Source of the DNA: Byssochlamys sp. IMV 00236
Lineage: Eukaryota > Ascomycota > Eurotiomycetes > Eurotiales > Thermoascaceae
Assembly (NCBI GenBank): GCA_001931875.2
Contig: MSJH02000029.1
Coordinates: 1-64,000, forward strand
Reading direction: 5' to 3'
Length of the DNA: 64,000 nucleotides
Under the pieces are notes generated by a model, which was not told the DNA's origin, searched no databases, and was given only the letters and a program-made list of their open reading frames with translations. The position numbers and the translations under genes are program-made. Below, in pieces: positions 35,000 to 48,728 of the stretch. Position 1 is the first letter of the stretch. Each line of letters begins with the position of its first letter.

Positions 35000-37200
35000 A
35001 AAAAAAAGATAAATAATAGTAAAAAGATAAATAAAATAATTAAGGGCGATTATTATTATAAATAAAAAAGAATAAATATATTTTATAGATTAATAAAGAC
35101 AATAAATATAAAATAGGTTAAGGATATATATTATTAATAAGAGGAAGAAAGAATAATTAAGCTAAAGGAAAAACTTAAAAAATATAAAAAAAAAGTAGAA
35201 ATTTAAAAAAAAATAAAAAAAAAAATAAGAACTATTTAGCAAAAAATAGAAGAACTTCTTATTATTATCTTTATTACTATTTATTTAGAAAAATATAAAG
35301 AAAAATATAAATCTTTTTAGCATTAGCTAAGGTAAAAAGATTTCTAGCTTTTTAATATTATTAGGTTTAAAAATATAAATAACTTAAATACTAAAGAATA
35401 TAGAACTGCTAATAATATAACTAATCTAAGTTATATTAGTCTTATAAATACTAATACCTAGAAATCTAGAAGTATTCTATTTTAAAGGCAATAATATTAC
35501 TTATTACCTAAGATTTTTTAAGAGATTATATAAAGTAAATTAACTTCTAAAAGTAGAAAAGATAGAATAATTTATAAACTATTATAGCCTATTAGTATTA
35601 TTATAAATAAATACTTAATCTAAATATAAGGAGAAAAATTATCTAAAATTAATAAAAGCAATTAAATAAGAATATACTTATTATAATAAATATTAAAAAA
35701 AATATAATATTTAATAGCTAAAAAAGTTTAAAAATATAAGATATAATAGCTTTAAGGACTTAAAAAAATATAATTAAGAATACTAAGCTATATTAGAAGC
35801 TCTAATAATATTAAGTAAGTTAAGTTAATATCTATAGGGAGTTTAATATTTTTAAGAACTTTTAAAGGAGTTTAAGTAATAAATAGTTTAAGAGCTAAAT
35901 ATAGACTATTAAACCCCTACTACTATTAAATATATAAAATTCTATAAAAAAATAGTAGATAAAATAAAGATTATAAAAATCCTTTACTATTTTAATAGTA
36001 ATAAACCTAAAAATAATTAAAAAATAGCAGTTTTAATAAAGGAGAAAATAATAAAAAAAGATAATACTTAACTCCTTATTAAATCTAATAGAACTTACCT
36101 TAATAAGGTTAAGAATAGGTTTATATAATAAATTACTGAAATAAAGTCAGTAAAATAATTATAAATTAATTAATTAATAAAAAAGTTTAAGAAATTAAAG
36201 CTATATAGTATACAGTATATAGGAAAGCCTAATATTAATATATCTAATACTAATATAAATATATAAGCTAAAGCGCTTTTAAGATTTATACTAGCTAGAA
36301 GATTTAGAATTCCTTTAAACTTATATAACTTTTACTAGGCTTTTAATTATATTTAATCTTACTATTTAAATCTAAAGAATCTCTTAAATTAAAAACTTAT
36401 TTATTAGAAAAAAACTATAAACTCTACTTTAGACTAAAAAGGCAGAATAGAGAAATTATCTGCTTTATCTAAAAAAATATATTATAAAAGGCAATTATTA
36501 AATAAAGATTAAAAAAAAAAATAAAAATAAATTAATTTAATTAAATATAATATATAGTCTATTATATTAAGATAGATTAATAATAACTTAAGCTCTAAGG
36601 AAGAAGCTAGAAATATTATAGAAGATTACTATTTAATTAATATAATAGGATTAAAGAAGCCTTAAAAAATAAAAAAAAGATAGAATAGGACTAAATAATA
36701 ATATAAAAAAAAACTATAAAAAATAATTAAATAAGAGTAAAGATTCCCCTTAATTAAAATAAACTAGTTTAATAATTATTAGCTATTAAATATAATTAAA
36801 CAAATAAAAGTAATAGATAAAGATATAAAAGAAGTACTTAAACTAAATAAAAGCAAGAAAATAACTAAGATAATAAAAAATTATCTTTAAAAAAGTTTAA
36901 AGTAGTAAATAAATTAAAAAGGACTATAAATATAGTAAATATTATAAACTAGATCCTAAATACTAAGGTTTAAATATCTATTAAAGACCTTATTAGATTA
37001 TCTCTTAAGCTTTATAAAGCTTTATTTATCCCTTAACTATAACTAGTAATAATTAAAATATTATTCTATAACTTTAAAGCTATATAGTTTAATATTTTAA
37101 TATTTAATATAGAGTATATAATAAATAGTTTAAACTAGTATACTTATATATTATTATAACTTAAGCCTTTTAATAATAATAGGGTATTATACGCGGCTAT
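35000..37200 (+). pseudogene. Decayed gag of element B
   Basis: Long plus-strand Lys/Glu/Ile-rich frames between the 5' LTR and the protease, with a coiled-coil-like charged stretch at about 35140-35300. No intact frame exceeds 90 residues. No zinc knuckle was recognised. Confidence 0.45.
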
Positions 37201-37259
37201 AATTTTAAAACTGCCTATTAAAATTAATAGATATAAAGAGCTATAAAATATTATAGTAA

Positions 37260-40200
37260 ATAGTAGAGCTGAAATTAATATAATATATAGAGATATAGTA
37301 AATTATTATAAGCTTATTATAATCTAAAAGTTTAAGAATAATATTATTTTAATAGATAGCAAATAAACTCTTTTTATAGGTCTCTATAAAGAGGTATTTA
37401 TATAGATAGAATTCTTCTATTATAAGGTCTCTTTTTTTATAATAAATAATAGGATTAATTATAACTGCATTCTGAGATAACTATTTAAATATTAAACATA
37501 TTTAAAATATATAGCCTTATTTAATAGAATAATAGAAAGTATAATTTATTTTATAGACTAGAAGAATTAAGCAATAATATAAATATTTTTAATAAATAAC
37601 CTAAGAAATAAGTTAAGGAAAAAAGTATTATATAATCTATTATCCTAAATATAAGAATTATTAAACTAGAGCTAGAAAAAAATAATAAATATTAGACTAA
37701 GAATAGAAAAGGCCTGCAGAAGCTATATTTAATAAATAATATTAGCTTTAAAATAAATAAGGAAATTAAAAGCAAAGGGATAGAGATATTTAAATCTATT
37801 AAATTAAATAAAAGAGTTAGAAGATTATAGGGGTATAGATTATTTAAAAGATATAACCTTTTTATTATAAAAATAAAATATTCTATTAATATATAGTATA
37901 AAAAGAAATATAAAAAGATTTATTTAATAAATATATTAAATAGACCTATAATAGCTTTAAGGGGGTTATTAGAATAAAAAGAAATTATTAAGAAGTATTA
38001 TTATAAAAACTCTTAAAGAAGTATAAAAAAAATATATAGAGGATTTACTAAATATATCTAGCTAAAGATATTAAATATTAAAAAAAAAATAAGATTAATA
38101 TTAAACTATCTAAAAAACCTTATTATAAGTAATAATTTATAGCTAAGAGAAAAAGAACTATTAATAAAGATACTTTTTATCTAAAAAATAGCCTTTATTT
38201 AAACCTTTAAAGAGATTAAATAAATATATTTAAAAGTTATACCTCTAATTATTATTTAGATTATAGATTATAAATTATAATAAATAAAAAGCTTCTTAAT
38301 ATTAAAGATACTCTATAATATAATATAAGGAATAATAAAAGAGAGAATAAATATAGAGATTCTTAAATATAATTAAAGACCTTATTAAAATCTATAGTTC
38401 TTAATAAAAAAAATAATAAATATTAGCTAATTAATATAGCTATAAAAGTTAATTAAATAATAATATAAAATATTAATCTACTTCCTTTAGCTAATAAGTT
38501 CTTAGAAGAGTTTAATAAAATACTAATATTAATACTTATAGACTTATTCTTTAGGTATAATTAATTAAAGTTAGCTAAAGAATTACAGGACTTAATAGCT
38601 TTTTATATATTAAAGATTAGTTTAATTTATTAAGCTAAACTATCTTAAAGATAGATAAATATAATATAAGAGTTTATATAAGAAGTTATAAAAATATTAA
38701 TAGATAATATTCTTAATATCTATAATATATTTTTAGATAATATACTAATATAAGGACTTAAGACTAATTATAGGAGAAAAGAGATACTACTAAAAATTAA
38801 AAGGTTTATATTTAAATATATTTAAAATATTAATAAGATATTATATAGTCTTAAACTTATAAGTTTAATAATTATTAAAGAGAAATTATAATTTATAATA
38901 CTAGGAATTAAAATAATAGGCTATATATATAATATTAAGGGAAAATATCTTAAGTTAGCTAAAATAATTAAGATCTTAGAATAATTATTTTATTAAAACT
39001 TATAAAAAGCAAGAAAATTTTTAGAGGTTATAGCCTATTATTAGATATAGATTAAAGGATATATTACTAAAGCTAAGCTAATATATTTAATATTAAAAAA
39101 GAGATAAGACTTTCTTTAAGAGTTAAAATAATAAAAAATAATAAATATTTTAAAAGTAGCCCTAATAATAGTACTAATATTTAAGCTAATTAACTATAAA
39201 GAGAAAGATATAATTATTATTAATACTAATGCTAGTAATAGTAAATAGGAGATATAACTTACTTAAAAAAAAAGAGTTTAATAAGAGATACTTAGCTAAA
39301 TATAAAAGTAAAGTATAAATATAAGTAAAGAAATAATATAATAAAAGAAAGCTAAAATATAGGGCAGTATTAAAAGTACTTTATAAATTCTAAGTATATC
39401 TATATAATATATACTTTTAACTAAAAATAGATATAAAAACTCTAATTATATAATTAAATAAAATAGCTATAGATCTCTTTAAATTAATAATTACTTAATA
39501 AATTATTTAGATTTAATTATTTAACTTTAATATTATCTATATATTAGGGAAAAAGAACTTAATTATAAATAAATTATCTTAGAAGCTAATAATAAAATAA
39601 AATCTAAAAGAGGCAGAAAATAATAATATAGAGAAATTCCTAGACTTATAATTTTATATAGTTTATTATACTAATATATAAAAAATAGAATTAAATAGTA
39701 TCTTTTAATTAATACTTATATTATATTAATTAAAAAAATCTTTATTAATTATAGAATAGTTATAAACTATAATAAAACTAAATAATATAAATAGAGAATA
39801 GTATATTAAGTTTAAGAAAAAGGCCCTAAAGTATATAATATAAAATAATATACTTTTCTAGAGAGTATAATAAAATTAGCCTTATTATATAGTTATTAAT
39901 AATAAGAAAAAATAAAAAAAAATTCTTATAGCCTTTTATAAAGAGTATAAATATTATAAATATAAAGCAACTTATTAAAAAATAGCTAATTAATATTAGT
40001 AAAAAGGCCTATATAAATATATTGCCTAATAAGTAAAAATATATAATAAATATTAAAAGGCAGATAAAAAATATATTAAAGAAGTATTATAATTTATTTT
40101 TATTTTATTAAGATAATTAAAGCTCTATTTAAATATTTATAAGATTATGCTATTTAATAAAAGAAAAACTTATATTATAGTACTTTAAAATAACTTTAAT

Positions 40201-40920
40201 TAAATAAAATATTAAATACTTAGTAATCTTATTTTAAGAGCTATTACTAAGTTTCTATAAAAAGACTAGATTTATTATTAAAAAATAATAGAGATTTTTA
40301 TTAATAATAATAGATTAGAGAATAAAGCTATAGTTAATATATTAATATAAAAATATAAAATTAACTATATTAAAGTTATATTATATAACTTACAGGTAAA
40401 TAGAGTAGTTAAAATTATATATAAGTCCTTTATATATAATATTAGAAAACTTATAAAAGGAATAAAGATAAATTAGATAAATTATTTACTAGCAATAATC
40501 TAGGCAAATAAAAATATAGTTAAGACCTCTATAAGCTTAATACTATTTAAAGCAATTATAGGATATAATACTATATTATTAATTAAACTAAAAGTACTTA
40601 TTTAAAAGACTTTAATATAGAATAAGGTTAAGATTATAGAAGATCTTTTATTTCTTTATATATAATAAATAGAGCTTAGAGATTAAGATATAAAAGAGGC
40701 CTAATTTTATATTTAATATATAAGAGAAGCTAATAAGAAAGTCTTTAATAATAAAAAATAGCTTTATAAAAAATAATTAATAAAAAAATAGCTTATTTTA
40801 CTTTATAATATAAAGCTTAAGATATTTTATTTTATAAAACTAGTATATTACTAGCTTAAACTATATTAAATTAAAAAAGCCCTTAGAAAAGAATTCTATA
40901 AGCTTAAAAAGTTAAATAAT
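37260..40920 (+). pseudogene. Decayed gypsy pol (PR-RT-RH-IN) of element B
   Basis: The protease active site reads SRAEINII near 37262-37290 (from SGAEIN). RT contains KELQDLIAFYILK near 38575 and the catalytic box FLDNILIQGLKT (38729-38764), a FLDDI variant typical of this fungal gypsy group. RNase H follows at about 39180-39560. Integrase spans about 39900-40540, with KYKINYIKVILYNLQVNRVV near 40350-40410 (from the YHPQANGxVE motif). An FKG/GYYL-type C-terminal domain ends about 40970. TAA/TAG interruptions occur throughout. Order and motifs give a firm Ty3/gypsy assignment. Confidence 0.85.
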
Positions 40921-41049
40921 ATATTTTTTAAAGATTTAATTTATAAAAATTATTTAAAAGGCTATTATTTATAAGAGAATTAAAATAAAATACTAACTGC
41001 AAGTAATAATATAGTATTTAAGTAAGAAAATTAGTAATTAAATAATAAT

Positions 41050-44000
41050 AATAATAATAATACTAACTAGATACTATTTAAATTAGAATATATAATTATA
41101 ATTCTAATATCTTCTTTCTAAAAATATTAGCTTAAAAAAAGAAAAATAAAAAGCTAATAATAAAATAAGTTTAATTTTAAATAAAGAGTTAATTTAGAAG
41201 AGAAAGAAATAGAAGAATAATAATAAAATAAGTACTAATATTATAATAAAAAAAGAAAAAAAATAAACTTAAGATAAAGATATTTTCTTTAAGGGAAGAA
41301 AAGGATTTAAAAATATTTAATAATAATTAAAAAAGAAGAAAAGGAGAAATAACTAAAAAATATATAATATTAGCTTAAATATCTTAAAAAAGTCTATAAA
41401 TAAAGCTAAAAATAGAAAATATTAGATAAAGAATATAAGTAATAAATAAAGAATTCTTACCTTATTATAAAAACCTTATTTTTTATATTATATAATACTA
41501 TAGTAGAAGTAACTAAAGACTAAATTAAATTAAACTTAACCTTATCTTATCTTTTAAATATATCTTTTTATTTAAAAACTATTTTAAAGAATTATTCTAT
41601 AAAGATATATATTAAAAATAGAAGAAAATATATTAAAAATATAAAATATTATCTATTAGAATAAAGCTCTTTAATTTAAAATATATATATATATTATAAT
41701 TAGCAAAATTTATAAGCTTATAAAAAAAATAATAAATAAGGCTAATAATAAAAAAAAAAAGTTTAGTTTATAAGTAATATAGCAGCAATTATTTTAAATT
41801 TTTAAAATAGGTATAATAAAATAGCTAATAATTTTTATAATTCCTTAAACTAATAAAAGTTATTAAAAAAAATAAAAAAAAAGAAGTACTAGCTATTAAT
41901 AAGCTAAAAGAATTAAAAATATAAGTAAAAAAGAACTATAAATATGCTAATAAAGGTTATTATAAAGTTATAGAGAAATAAAGCTAAAAAATTATAAACT
42001 AAGTCTTATTAATTATTAGATAATTATATTAGACTTTAATAATTATAAAAGGATTAGCTTTTAGTATTAAAGACTAAAGAATAGTAGCTATATATCTAAT
42101 AAAAATATAAATTAATAGACTTTATAATATTAAGAGATAAAGAATACTAATTAAAAAGAGCCTTTAACTAACTAATATTAGAAAGGTAAAAGATATTTTA
42201 AGAAAAGCCCTTAATAAAAAAGAACTAATTTTTTAAAAGCCTATTAATAAAAAACTATAAAAGATTAAAATAAGAATAAGAAAGAATAATCTTTTAGAGG
42301 AAATTATAGAAGAAAAAAAAGAATATTAAATAAAAGATTTAAATAAAAGCTTATTAATAAATCTAATATTAGATAAAGAAAAGGAAAATATAAAAAAAGA
42401 GAAAAAAGAGAAAAAAAAGATTAAAAGTCCTAAAAAGCTAAAAAGGAAAAAGAAGTTTAAAACTTAAAATAAGGAGAAACAGCTAGAAAAAGGATATAAA
42501 TATAAGATTAATATATTTATATTAATAGAAAAGGCTATTGCTAATTTAAAAGATAAAAAATATTAGAATTTTTAAGAAAAGAAAGGATTAAACCTACTAC
42601 TATATATTAAATTTATATTAAAAAAATATAAAATATAATAAGATTAAGGAGTATAAAAGATAATATCTTTAGAAAAAGATTAAAAATATTTATAAATAGT
42701 AACAATAATCTTAAATACTAGAATATTAATATAAACTACTAGAAATAGTTTTAATAAGAATAAAGACTTAATATTAACTTTAAGGATTATTATTACCTAG
42801 ATAAGGATAATATTAAAATATAGTCCTAATTAAATAGACTAAATATAAATATTAAGAAGGTTAAAAAAGTCTTATAATAAGTTAATCCTAGAAAGATTAA
42901 CTTAATTTATAAATTATATATATAATTATTAGCTAATATAATTAATATAAGGGAAGATATATCTATAAAAAAAACTAGAGAAATATTAAAAATAGTTAGA
43001 AATATAAAATTAGTAATAGTAAAGCAATAAAAAAAAGACTATTTAAAGTAATAAACTATCCTTATAAAAGTTTACTTAAAAAACTAAATAATTTATAAGT
43101 AAAACCTCTAAAAATAAATAAATAATAGAATCTCTTAGCAGAGCCTTAAAAACTAATATAAAAACCTCCTTTTCTATAATAAACTTAAAAGACCCCTTTA
43201 TTAAAAAAGAAACTAAACATTTAAAAAATATATAAAATATTAGAACTATATAATTTAAAAATAATTTAAAGACTAAGTAAATATTAAGTATATCTAATAA
43301 TAGCTAAATTGAAAAAAAAAATAAAAAGTCTTATTCTAAGAAGTTCTAAAAGTATAAAAGATAAAAATAATATAAAAGTTAAAGAAACCTTATCTAAAGA
43401 CCTTCTTTCTAAGAAATCTCTAATATTAGGGATAGTTTAATTATTTAAAGATCTTAGATTAATTAATATAGATACTTCTAATAATATACCTAATAGCTTA
43501 TATTATAAAGCTTAAAATAACTTATATAAGGCTAAAAAATATCCTAAATCTAAGTATAGGGATAGAAAATATTTTAACCTAAGTAAAGAAGACTTTACTC
43601 TAAATAAGATATAGGACTAATATATTTAATTAAGTATTATAATAAAGGAGAACTTTAACTATTAAGAAGTAAATAAGATTTTTTAGATTATATCTTTTAA
43701 AGGGAAATTAATAAAAAAAATATTATAATATATTATTATAAAAATAAAAGCAGTTCTTTATTATAAAAAGAAGGATAAAAGATTAATAAAGCTTAAAAAT
43801 TTATCTTAAAATATTCTTTAAAAAGTTATTACTTAAGATATTTAAGTCTATTTAATTTAATTAATATTATATAATTATAATAAATATAGGTTATAGATCT
43901 AGTATTATAAAAGATATAAGCTAAAAATATTAAATATAGAGATTATAATCTTTAAAGGAGTAATAAGATAAGGCTTTATAATCCTAGGGACTAGATTAAT

Positions 44001-44480
44001 TACTAAAGATAAGTTTAAGAAAATTATAGGCTTAAGAGATATTATACTTAGGTAGAGAAAAATAACTTTTATTAATAATCTATACTAGCTAGTATTAAAG
44101 AATTAAGAAATAAATCTTAATAGTATCTGCTATTTTAATTATAAAGAATAAAATAAGATAAGATTTAACTAAAAAGGATTTAAGCCTTTTAATATTTAAG
44201 TAAATAAAGTTATAGCTATAGGTAGAGCAATATTTAACTAATTAAACTAAAATTACTTAGAAATTAAAGCAAAGTTATACTTTATATTAAAATAAAATAT
44301 ATTATTAGTCTAAGATTATTTATAAAGGAAAAGAATTTAGCTTTATAAGTTAAGGGTTTTAAAATATATATAATACTAGAAATTAAAGTATTTCTGCTTT
44401 AGAAATAATTTATAATATTAAAAAAGGAGATAATATAAACTATAATAACTAAAAAAAATAAATAGGGATATTTATTTTTA
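41050..44480 (+). pseudogene. Extra 3' coding region of element B, function unknown
   Basis: About 3.4 kb between integrase and the 3' LTR still reads as protein on the plus strand. The first part is low-complexity Lys/Glu/Asn-rich. The last about 1 kb reads well once TAA/TAG are taken as Gln/Trp: NSLYYKAQNNLYKAKKYPKS, KYRDRKYFNLSKEDFTLN, then NKYRLQIQYYKRYKLK and IICKGVIR-like text, then GFIILGTRLITKDKFKKI and LRDIILR. I recognise no family. It has no transmembrane pattern that would suggest an envelope protein. Confidence 0.5.
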
Positions 44481-44494
44481 GAAAGGGGGGAAAT

Positions 44495-45339
44495 TATATA
44501 ATAAGAAGGATTAATATAAAGAATATAATTAGTTAAGAGATTATATACTTCTACTTAAAATCTTTAAAAAGTCTATAAATAAAATAATAGAGAGAAATAA
44601 AGAGATAGACTTTTTAATTATTTAGAATAAAATAGAGTAGTTATAGTAAACTGAAAAAACCGAACTAAACTAAACCGAACCGCCTATAGTTTAGTTTAAT
44701 TTAATTCTTAGCAAACTGCAGTGCAAGTCTACTAGGTTTAAACCGAACTATTAGTTTTTAGGTTAAACCGTTTAAACTATAATTTTAACCTTATATTTAT
44801 ATTACACTATATAATTTATTAATACTTACTTCAGAGGTATAAAATTACTAATATATTTAGTATATATTATAAAAATATATTATAAATCGGTAAATTATAG
44901 TATTATAATATTTACTTATTTACTTATTTATCTTAATATAGCTAGAATAAGGTTATATAACTAGATTTAACTTAGGTTAGTAACTAGTTATACTAATTTA
45001 GTTATTTTAGTTTTAAACTAAATTACTAGAATATAGTTTAGTTTAAGTATAGTTTTTCTGCCTTAAACTAAAAACTACTATAGGCGGTTTAATTACTCCC
45101 TTAAACTAAACTAAACTGCTTATATAACTACTTTAAAATGAAATAATTAGCTTTATCTTTTTATTATTATTTAGTATTAGTTTAGTATTAAATTATTATT
45201 AGTTTACTATATTAATTCTTAGCTAGAGCTTCTTCTCTAGCTTTACTCTAAGTTCTAAAGTTAAATACTCTTCTTTTCTTTCTTAATACCTACTCGCTTA
45301 AAGACTTTATACTAAGTCTTAATATATCTTCCTATAATA
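44495..45339 (+). repeat. 3' LTR of element B, split by a MITE
   Basis: 44495-44632 and 45136-45339 together align with the 5' LTR and with the 342-bp solo LTR at 61050-61391. The 8 bp at the break are duplicated. Confidence 0.8.
44633..45135. mobile_element. 503-bp hAT-like MITE in the 3' LTR of B
   Basis: The termini are TAGAGTAGTTATA and inverted TAAAGTAGTTATA. The flanking 8-mers gaataaaa (44625-44632) and aaatgaaa (45136-45143) match except for two transitions, and the uninterrupted LTR copies have one such 8-mer (gaatgaaa in the solo LTR). An 8-bp duplication points to hAT. Subterminal runs of aaaccgaactaaactaaacc on both sides also fit hAT ends. Noncoding. It keeps more G+C than its surroundings. 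Confidence 0.8.
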
Positions 45340-45344
45340 ATAGT

Positions 45345-48026
45345 ATAGAAGATAAAGAAGTTATTCTTTTATTAGCTATATAAGGAAGTAACTATATAGC
45401 TAAGTTATTGCCTAAGGCTTTTATATCTTATATCTCTATACCTTATTAAGATAGTAGGCGGCGTTAAAGTAATATTATATACTCTATATCTATATTATTA
45501 TTATAAGCTTTAAATAAAATATTTTAAAGTTATATCTTTTATATAGCTTTTTTTAATTTTAAATACTCTATATAATTATTAAAATAATTAAAGATAATAT
45601 TATAAATCTTAAAAACCTTATAAACTAATAGATTATTTATCTTTAATATAGTAAGAGTAAGATTATAAAATAGCTAGATTAACTTAATAAGATATTTAAT
45701 TTAATACTATTTAATAGAGAATAATATTAGAAAATAAATATCTTTATTAGCCTATAAAATAATAAATATTTAATTACTATATATAGTTTAAGAGTATATA
45801 TAAATATAAAATATATTAAATTCTATTATATTTAATAATTAAGAAGTAATAATTTTAATTAATTAATACTTAATTATTATAATATTAAGAAATATTCTTA
45901 ATATTAAGAGCTTATATTAATAAATCTAATAACCTTATAAATCTATATAAAAACTTATTAATATTAATCTAACTTAAGTTAAATAAAAAATATACTTTTT
46001 TTAATAATATTAAAATATCTTAAGAATATAATAAGCCTTTATTCTTTTTTATATCTTAATTAATACTATTATTAATAGAAGTATTAATATAGAGTTTATT
46101 TAATAAAGTATTAACTATAAGTTATAAAATATATATTAAATATAGAATATAATAGTAATTTAAAATAAGTTAATTTAATATTATATTTTAGAAATCTTCT
46201 AATAATAAATCTATTTTAAGCTTATTTTTTAAGCTTTTATCTAGCTCTACTATTAGAATAATATTATTATTTATATTATTTATAATAATAATAAGGATTT
46301 AATTTTATAAATTATATTAATAAAGATTCTTTAATAATATTTTAGTTAAGTTTTTCTTAGTATATAATTTATAGATAAAATTAAAGGCTAAGAATATTTC
46401 TTTATATACTTATTTTATATTAATAAAATACTTAATTATAATAAGAAAAGAATATTAACTTTAATTAGTCTAATAATTTAATATTAAAGAAATCTTTCTT
46501 TACTTAAATAAATATAATAATATTTCTATATAATTAATTTCTTTAAGTTTAAAAAGATATACTTAAATCTAATATTAGTTAAGTAACTCTAGATATAAAT
46601 TATTAATAGCTATATATAATATATAGTAAAACTAAGTATATTTAATTATTTAAAATAATTAGTAATATCTTATAATAAAATATAGGATTTAATTATATAA
46701 TATATCTAGTATATATATTAGATTAAAAGTTTTTTAAAAAAAAATATTAGTAATAAAATCTATATTAATTAGCTAGTTCTTATCTTTATAATTAATATAT
46801 TTTAAATATTACTATTTTTCTAAGTCTTATCTTTAAATTTATATGCGGCTCTTTTTATATAAATAGCTATTAAGCTAATATTATTTTTTTTTATAAGAAT
46901 ATTAAAGAAATATAAAGTAATATAGATATTATATATAAGAAAAGCTAAAAATATTATCTGTAATTTCTTAATAATATTATTATATAAGTAATTATATCTT
47001 TATTTTTATTTATTAAAACTTAAACTACTATTTTATAAACTTTATTTTATTTTATTAAAATTTAAAAATTTAAATATATTCTAGAAGAGCTAAATAACTA
47101 ATAGCCTTTTCTTAATTATATTTTATTATCTTAAGCTTAATTAAGTTAAAAGTATTAGCTTTAAATTAGGGCTTATATTATTTAATAGAATTAAAATTAA
47201 AATTTATATCTTAAATATTAGTATTTAAAGATAAAGGAGTTTTATAAATTTTATAGAAGTATAAATAATATAATTTTAAAACTATAATAAAGAACTTAAT
47301 AATCTTAATATATTTATATTAAAATAAAATAAAAAGAAGAAATTAGAAGATAATAATATTAGCAGCAGTATAATATTTATAATATTCTAACTTAAGTTAA
47401 AATTCTTATTAAATTTATTTAAAGGTTTTAAAATAAATAATATAATATTTTATATTTATATAAGAGCTAAAAGACTATTTATAGTTAAATATAGATATAA
47501 GCCCTATACTTTATTTAACTAGCGCTTAATACTATAATCTACTATAATATTAAAGAAAGTTAATAAAATTAAAGCTTAATAATAGATATATTAACTTTAG
47601 TAAATTTAAAAAATAATAAAAGCTTTTATTAAGAAGGCTTAAGAATAATAAAAGAGATAAGCTAATAAATATTATTAAAAGGTTAACTTTAATATTAATA
47701 ATAAGGTTTTTATTAAACCTATAAATTAAATATTTAATTAATCTTTATAAAAGTTTAATAATTAAATAGAAAACTAAATATAAGCATTTTTAATATAAAG
47801 TTATTTAAAAGGAATATAATAAGAATTTAATATAGTATTTTATAAAAAACTTTAAGAATTTACTATTAAAGCTCTAAGAGTTTTATAATAAATTTCTTAA
47901 TAAACTTAAGCTACTAGTTAATTTAAACTATTAAATTAACTATATTAATAGAGATATTAATTTAGAAGAATAAAGAGATAATAATTATTTAGCTAATTTA
48001 AGGATAAATTAGCTTAAATAAGGGAG
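45345..48026 (+). pseudogene. Decayed 3' pol of element G ending in a chromodomain
   Basis: The last 400 bp read clearly on the plus strand: FIKKAQEQQKRQANKYYQKV, NNKVFIKPINQIF (the GDKVFI...K integrase tail) and then YFIKNFKNLLLKLQEFYNKF followed by LVNLNYQINYINRDINLEE. This is the chromodomain-type end seen in fungal gypsy polyproteins as WYPAxNFKNSPxKLxxFHxK. The frame runs into the purine tract agggag and the 3' LTR. RT and integrase core motifs could not be read with confidence upstream. Confidence 0.65.
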
Positions 48027-48260
48027 TAATATTATAATACTAACTTAGTAAGAAGATAAAGTAAGAGATCTACTAATAAAACCCTTAATTACTTATACTA
48101 TTTAGAAGCAGTTAAAAGATAAAGAATTCTATAAATAAAAGAATTAGAATTTCTTCTTTAAATTCTTTTCTTTTCTTCTCTTTAGCTTAAAGTTCTCTAT
48201 TATATTACCTTATTAGATTAAAGCTTTAATAAATCTAATTTAATCTGCTTAAGCGTAATA
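48027..48260 (+). repeat. 3' LTR of element G
   Basis: 234 bp, beginning taatattataatactaac after the purine run and ending aagcgtaata. Partner of 25228-25472. Confidence 0.8.
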
Positions 48261-48723
48261 TTTATAATAAGAAAAATAGTAGCTTTATATACTTAGCTTA
48301 AAGAAGAATTTACTATTATAATAAAAGATCTAATTAATATAAAGAAAAGTTTATATTAAGAGAATTTAATAATAGAATTATCTATATAATAAAAAAATAA
48401 TAGAATATAAGTTATATTAAAATAAATTACTAGCTTCTAGTAAGATAATAATTTAAAGCTTATTTATATTTTAATCTTTAAGTATTTCTTAGCTTTAATA
48501 TTATATAAATCTTAAAAGTAAGAAGTATAAGGTTTAATTAATTACCTTAATATTATATTTAGATTTAATACTTTATTATAATTCTATAAGCTTATACTTT
48601 AATAAGAAGCTAAGAGTATAATAATTTTAAACTATATAGTAAAATAAGGTAATTAATATATTTCTAGTTAAATATCTTTAATAATACTAAGAGAGTAATT
48701 TAAATATAGTAAAAAAAAATAGT
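48261..48723. other. RIP-degraded DNA between G and F
   Basis: No feature recognised. F's target duplication ctaag begins at 48724. Confidence 0.5.
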
Positions 48724-48728
48724 CTAAG

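Larger units (their letters stand above)
34576..45339 (+). mobile_element. Very large Ty3/gypsy element B (about 10.3 kb without its MITE)
   Basis: The LTRs at about 34576-34911 and 44495-45339 enclose plus-strand gag, protease, RT, RNase H and integrase, followed by about 3.4 kb of further reading frame. A purine run (gaaaggggggaaa, 44481-44493) precedes the 3' LTR. The 5-mer atagt occurs at both edges (34576-34580 and 45340-45344) and is the likely target duplication; the exact left LTR start is uncertain by about 10 bp. The element sits inside G. Its LTR family is also seen in C and in the solo LTR at 61 kb. Confidence 0.85.
25228..48260 (+). mobile_element. Ty3/gypsy element G, split by nested insertions
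   Basis: The left LTR (25228-25472) and right LTR (48027-48260) are copies of one sequence and enclose plus-strand gag, protease and a chromodomain-ended pol, with a purine run before the right LTR. The body is interrupted by a MITE (26288-26742), element C (about 27476-34045) and element B (about 34576-45339). Removing these leaves about 5.2 kb, a normal size for a fungal gypsy element. Pieces: LTR and gag 25473-26287, gag end and protease start 26743-27475, about 34046-34575, and 45345-48026. The flanking 5-mers (actat and tttat) are not a clean duplication, so continuity rests on LTR pairing and domain order. Confidence 0.7.

Noticed and set aside
27476..45339. C and B as one element rearranged by inversion
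   Set aside because: Each has its own LTR and both contain the same protease-RT block, so they are two copies in opposite orientation.
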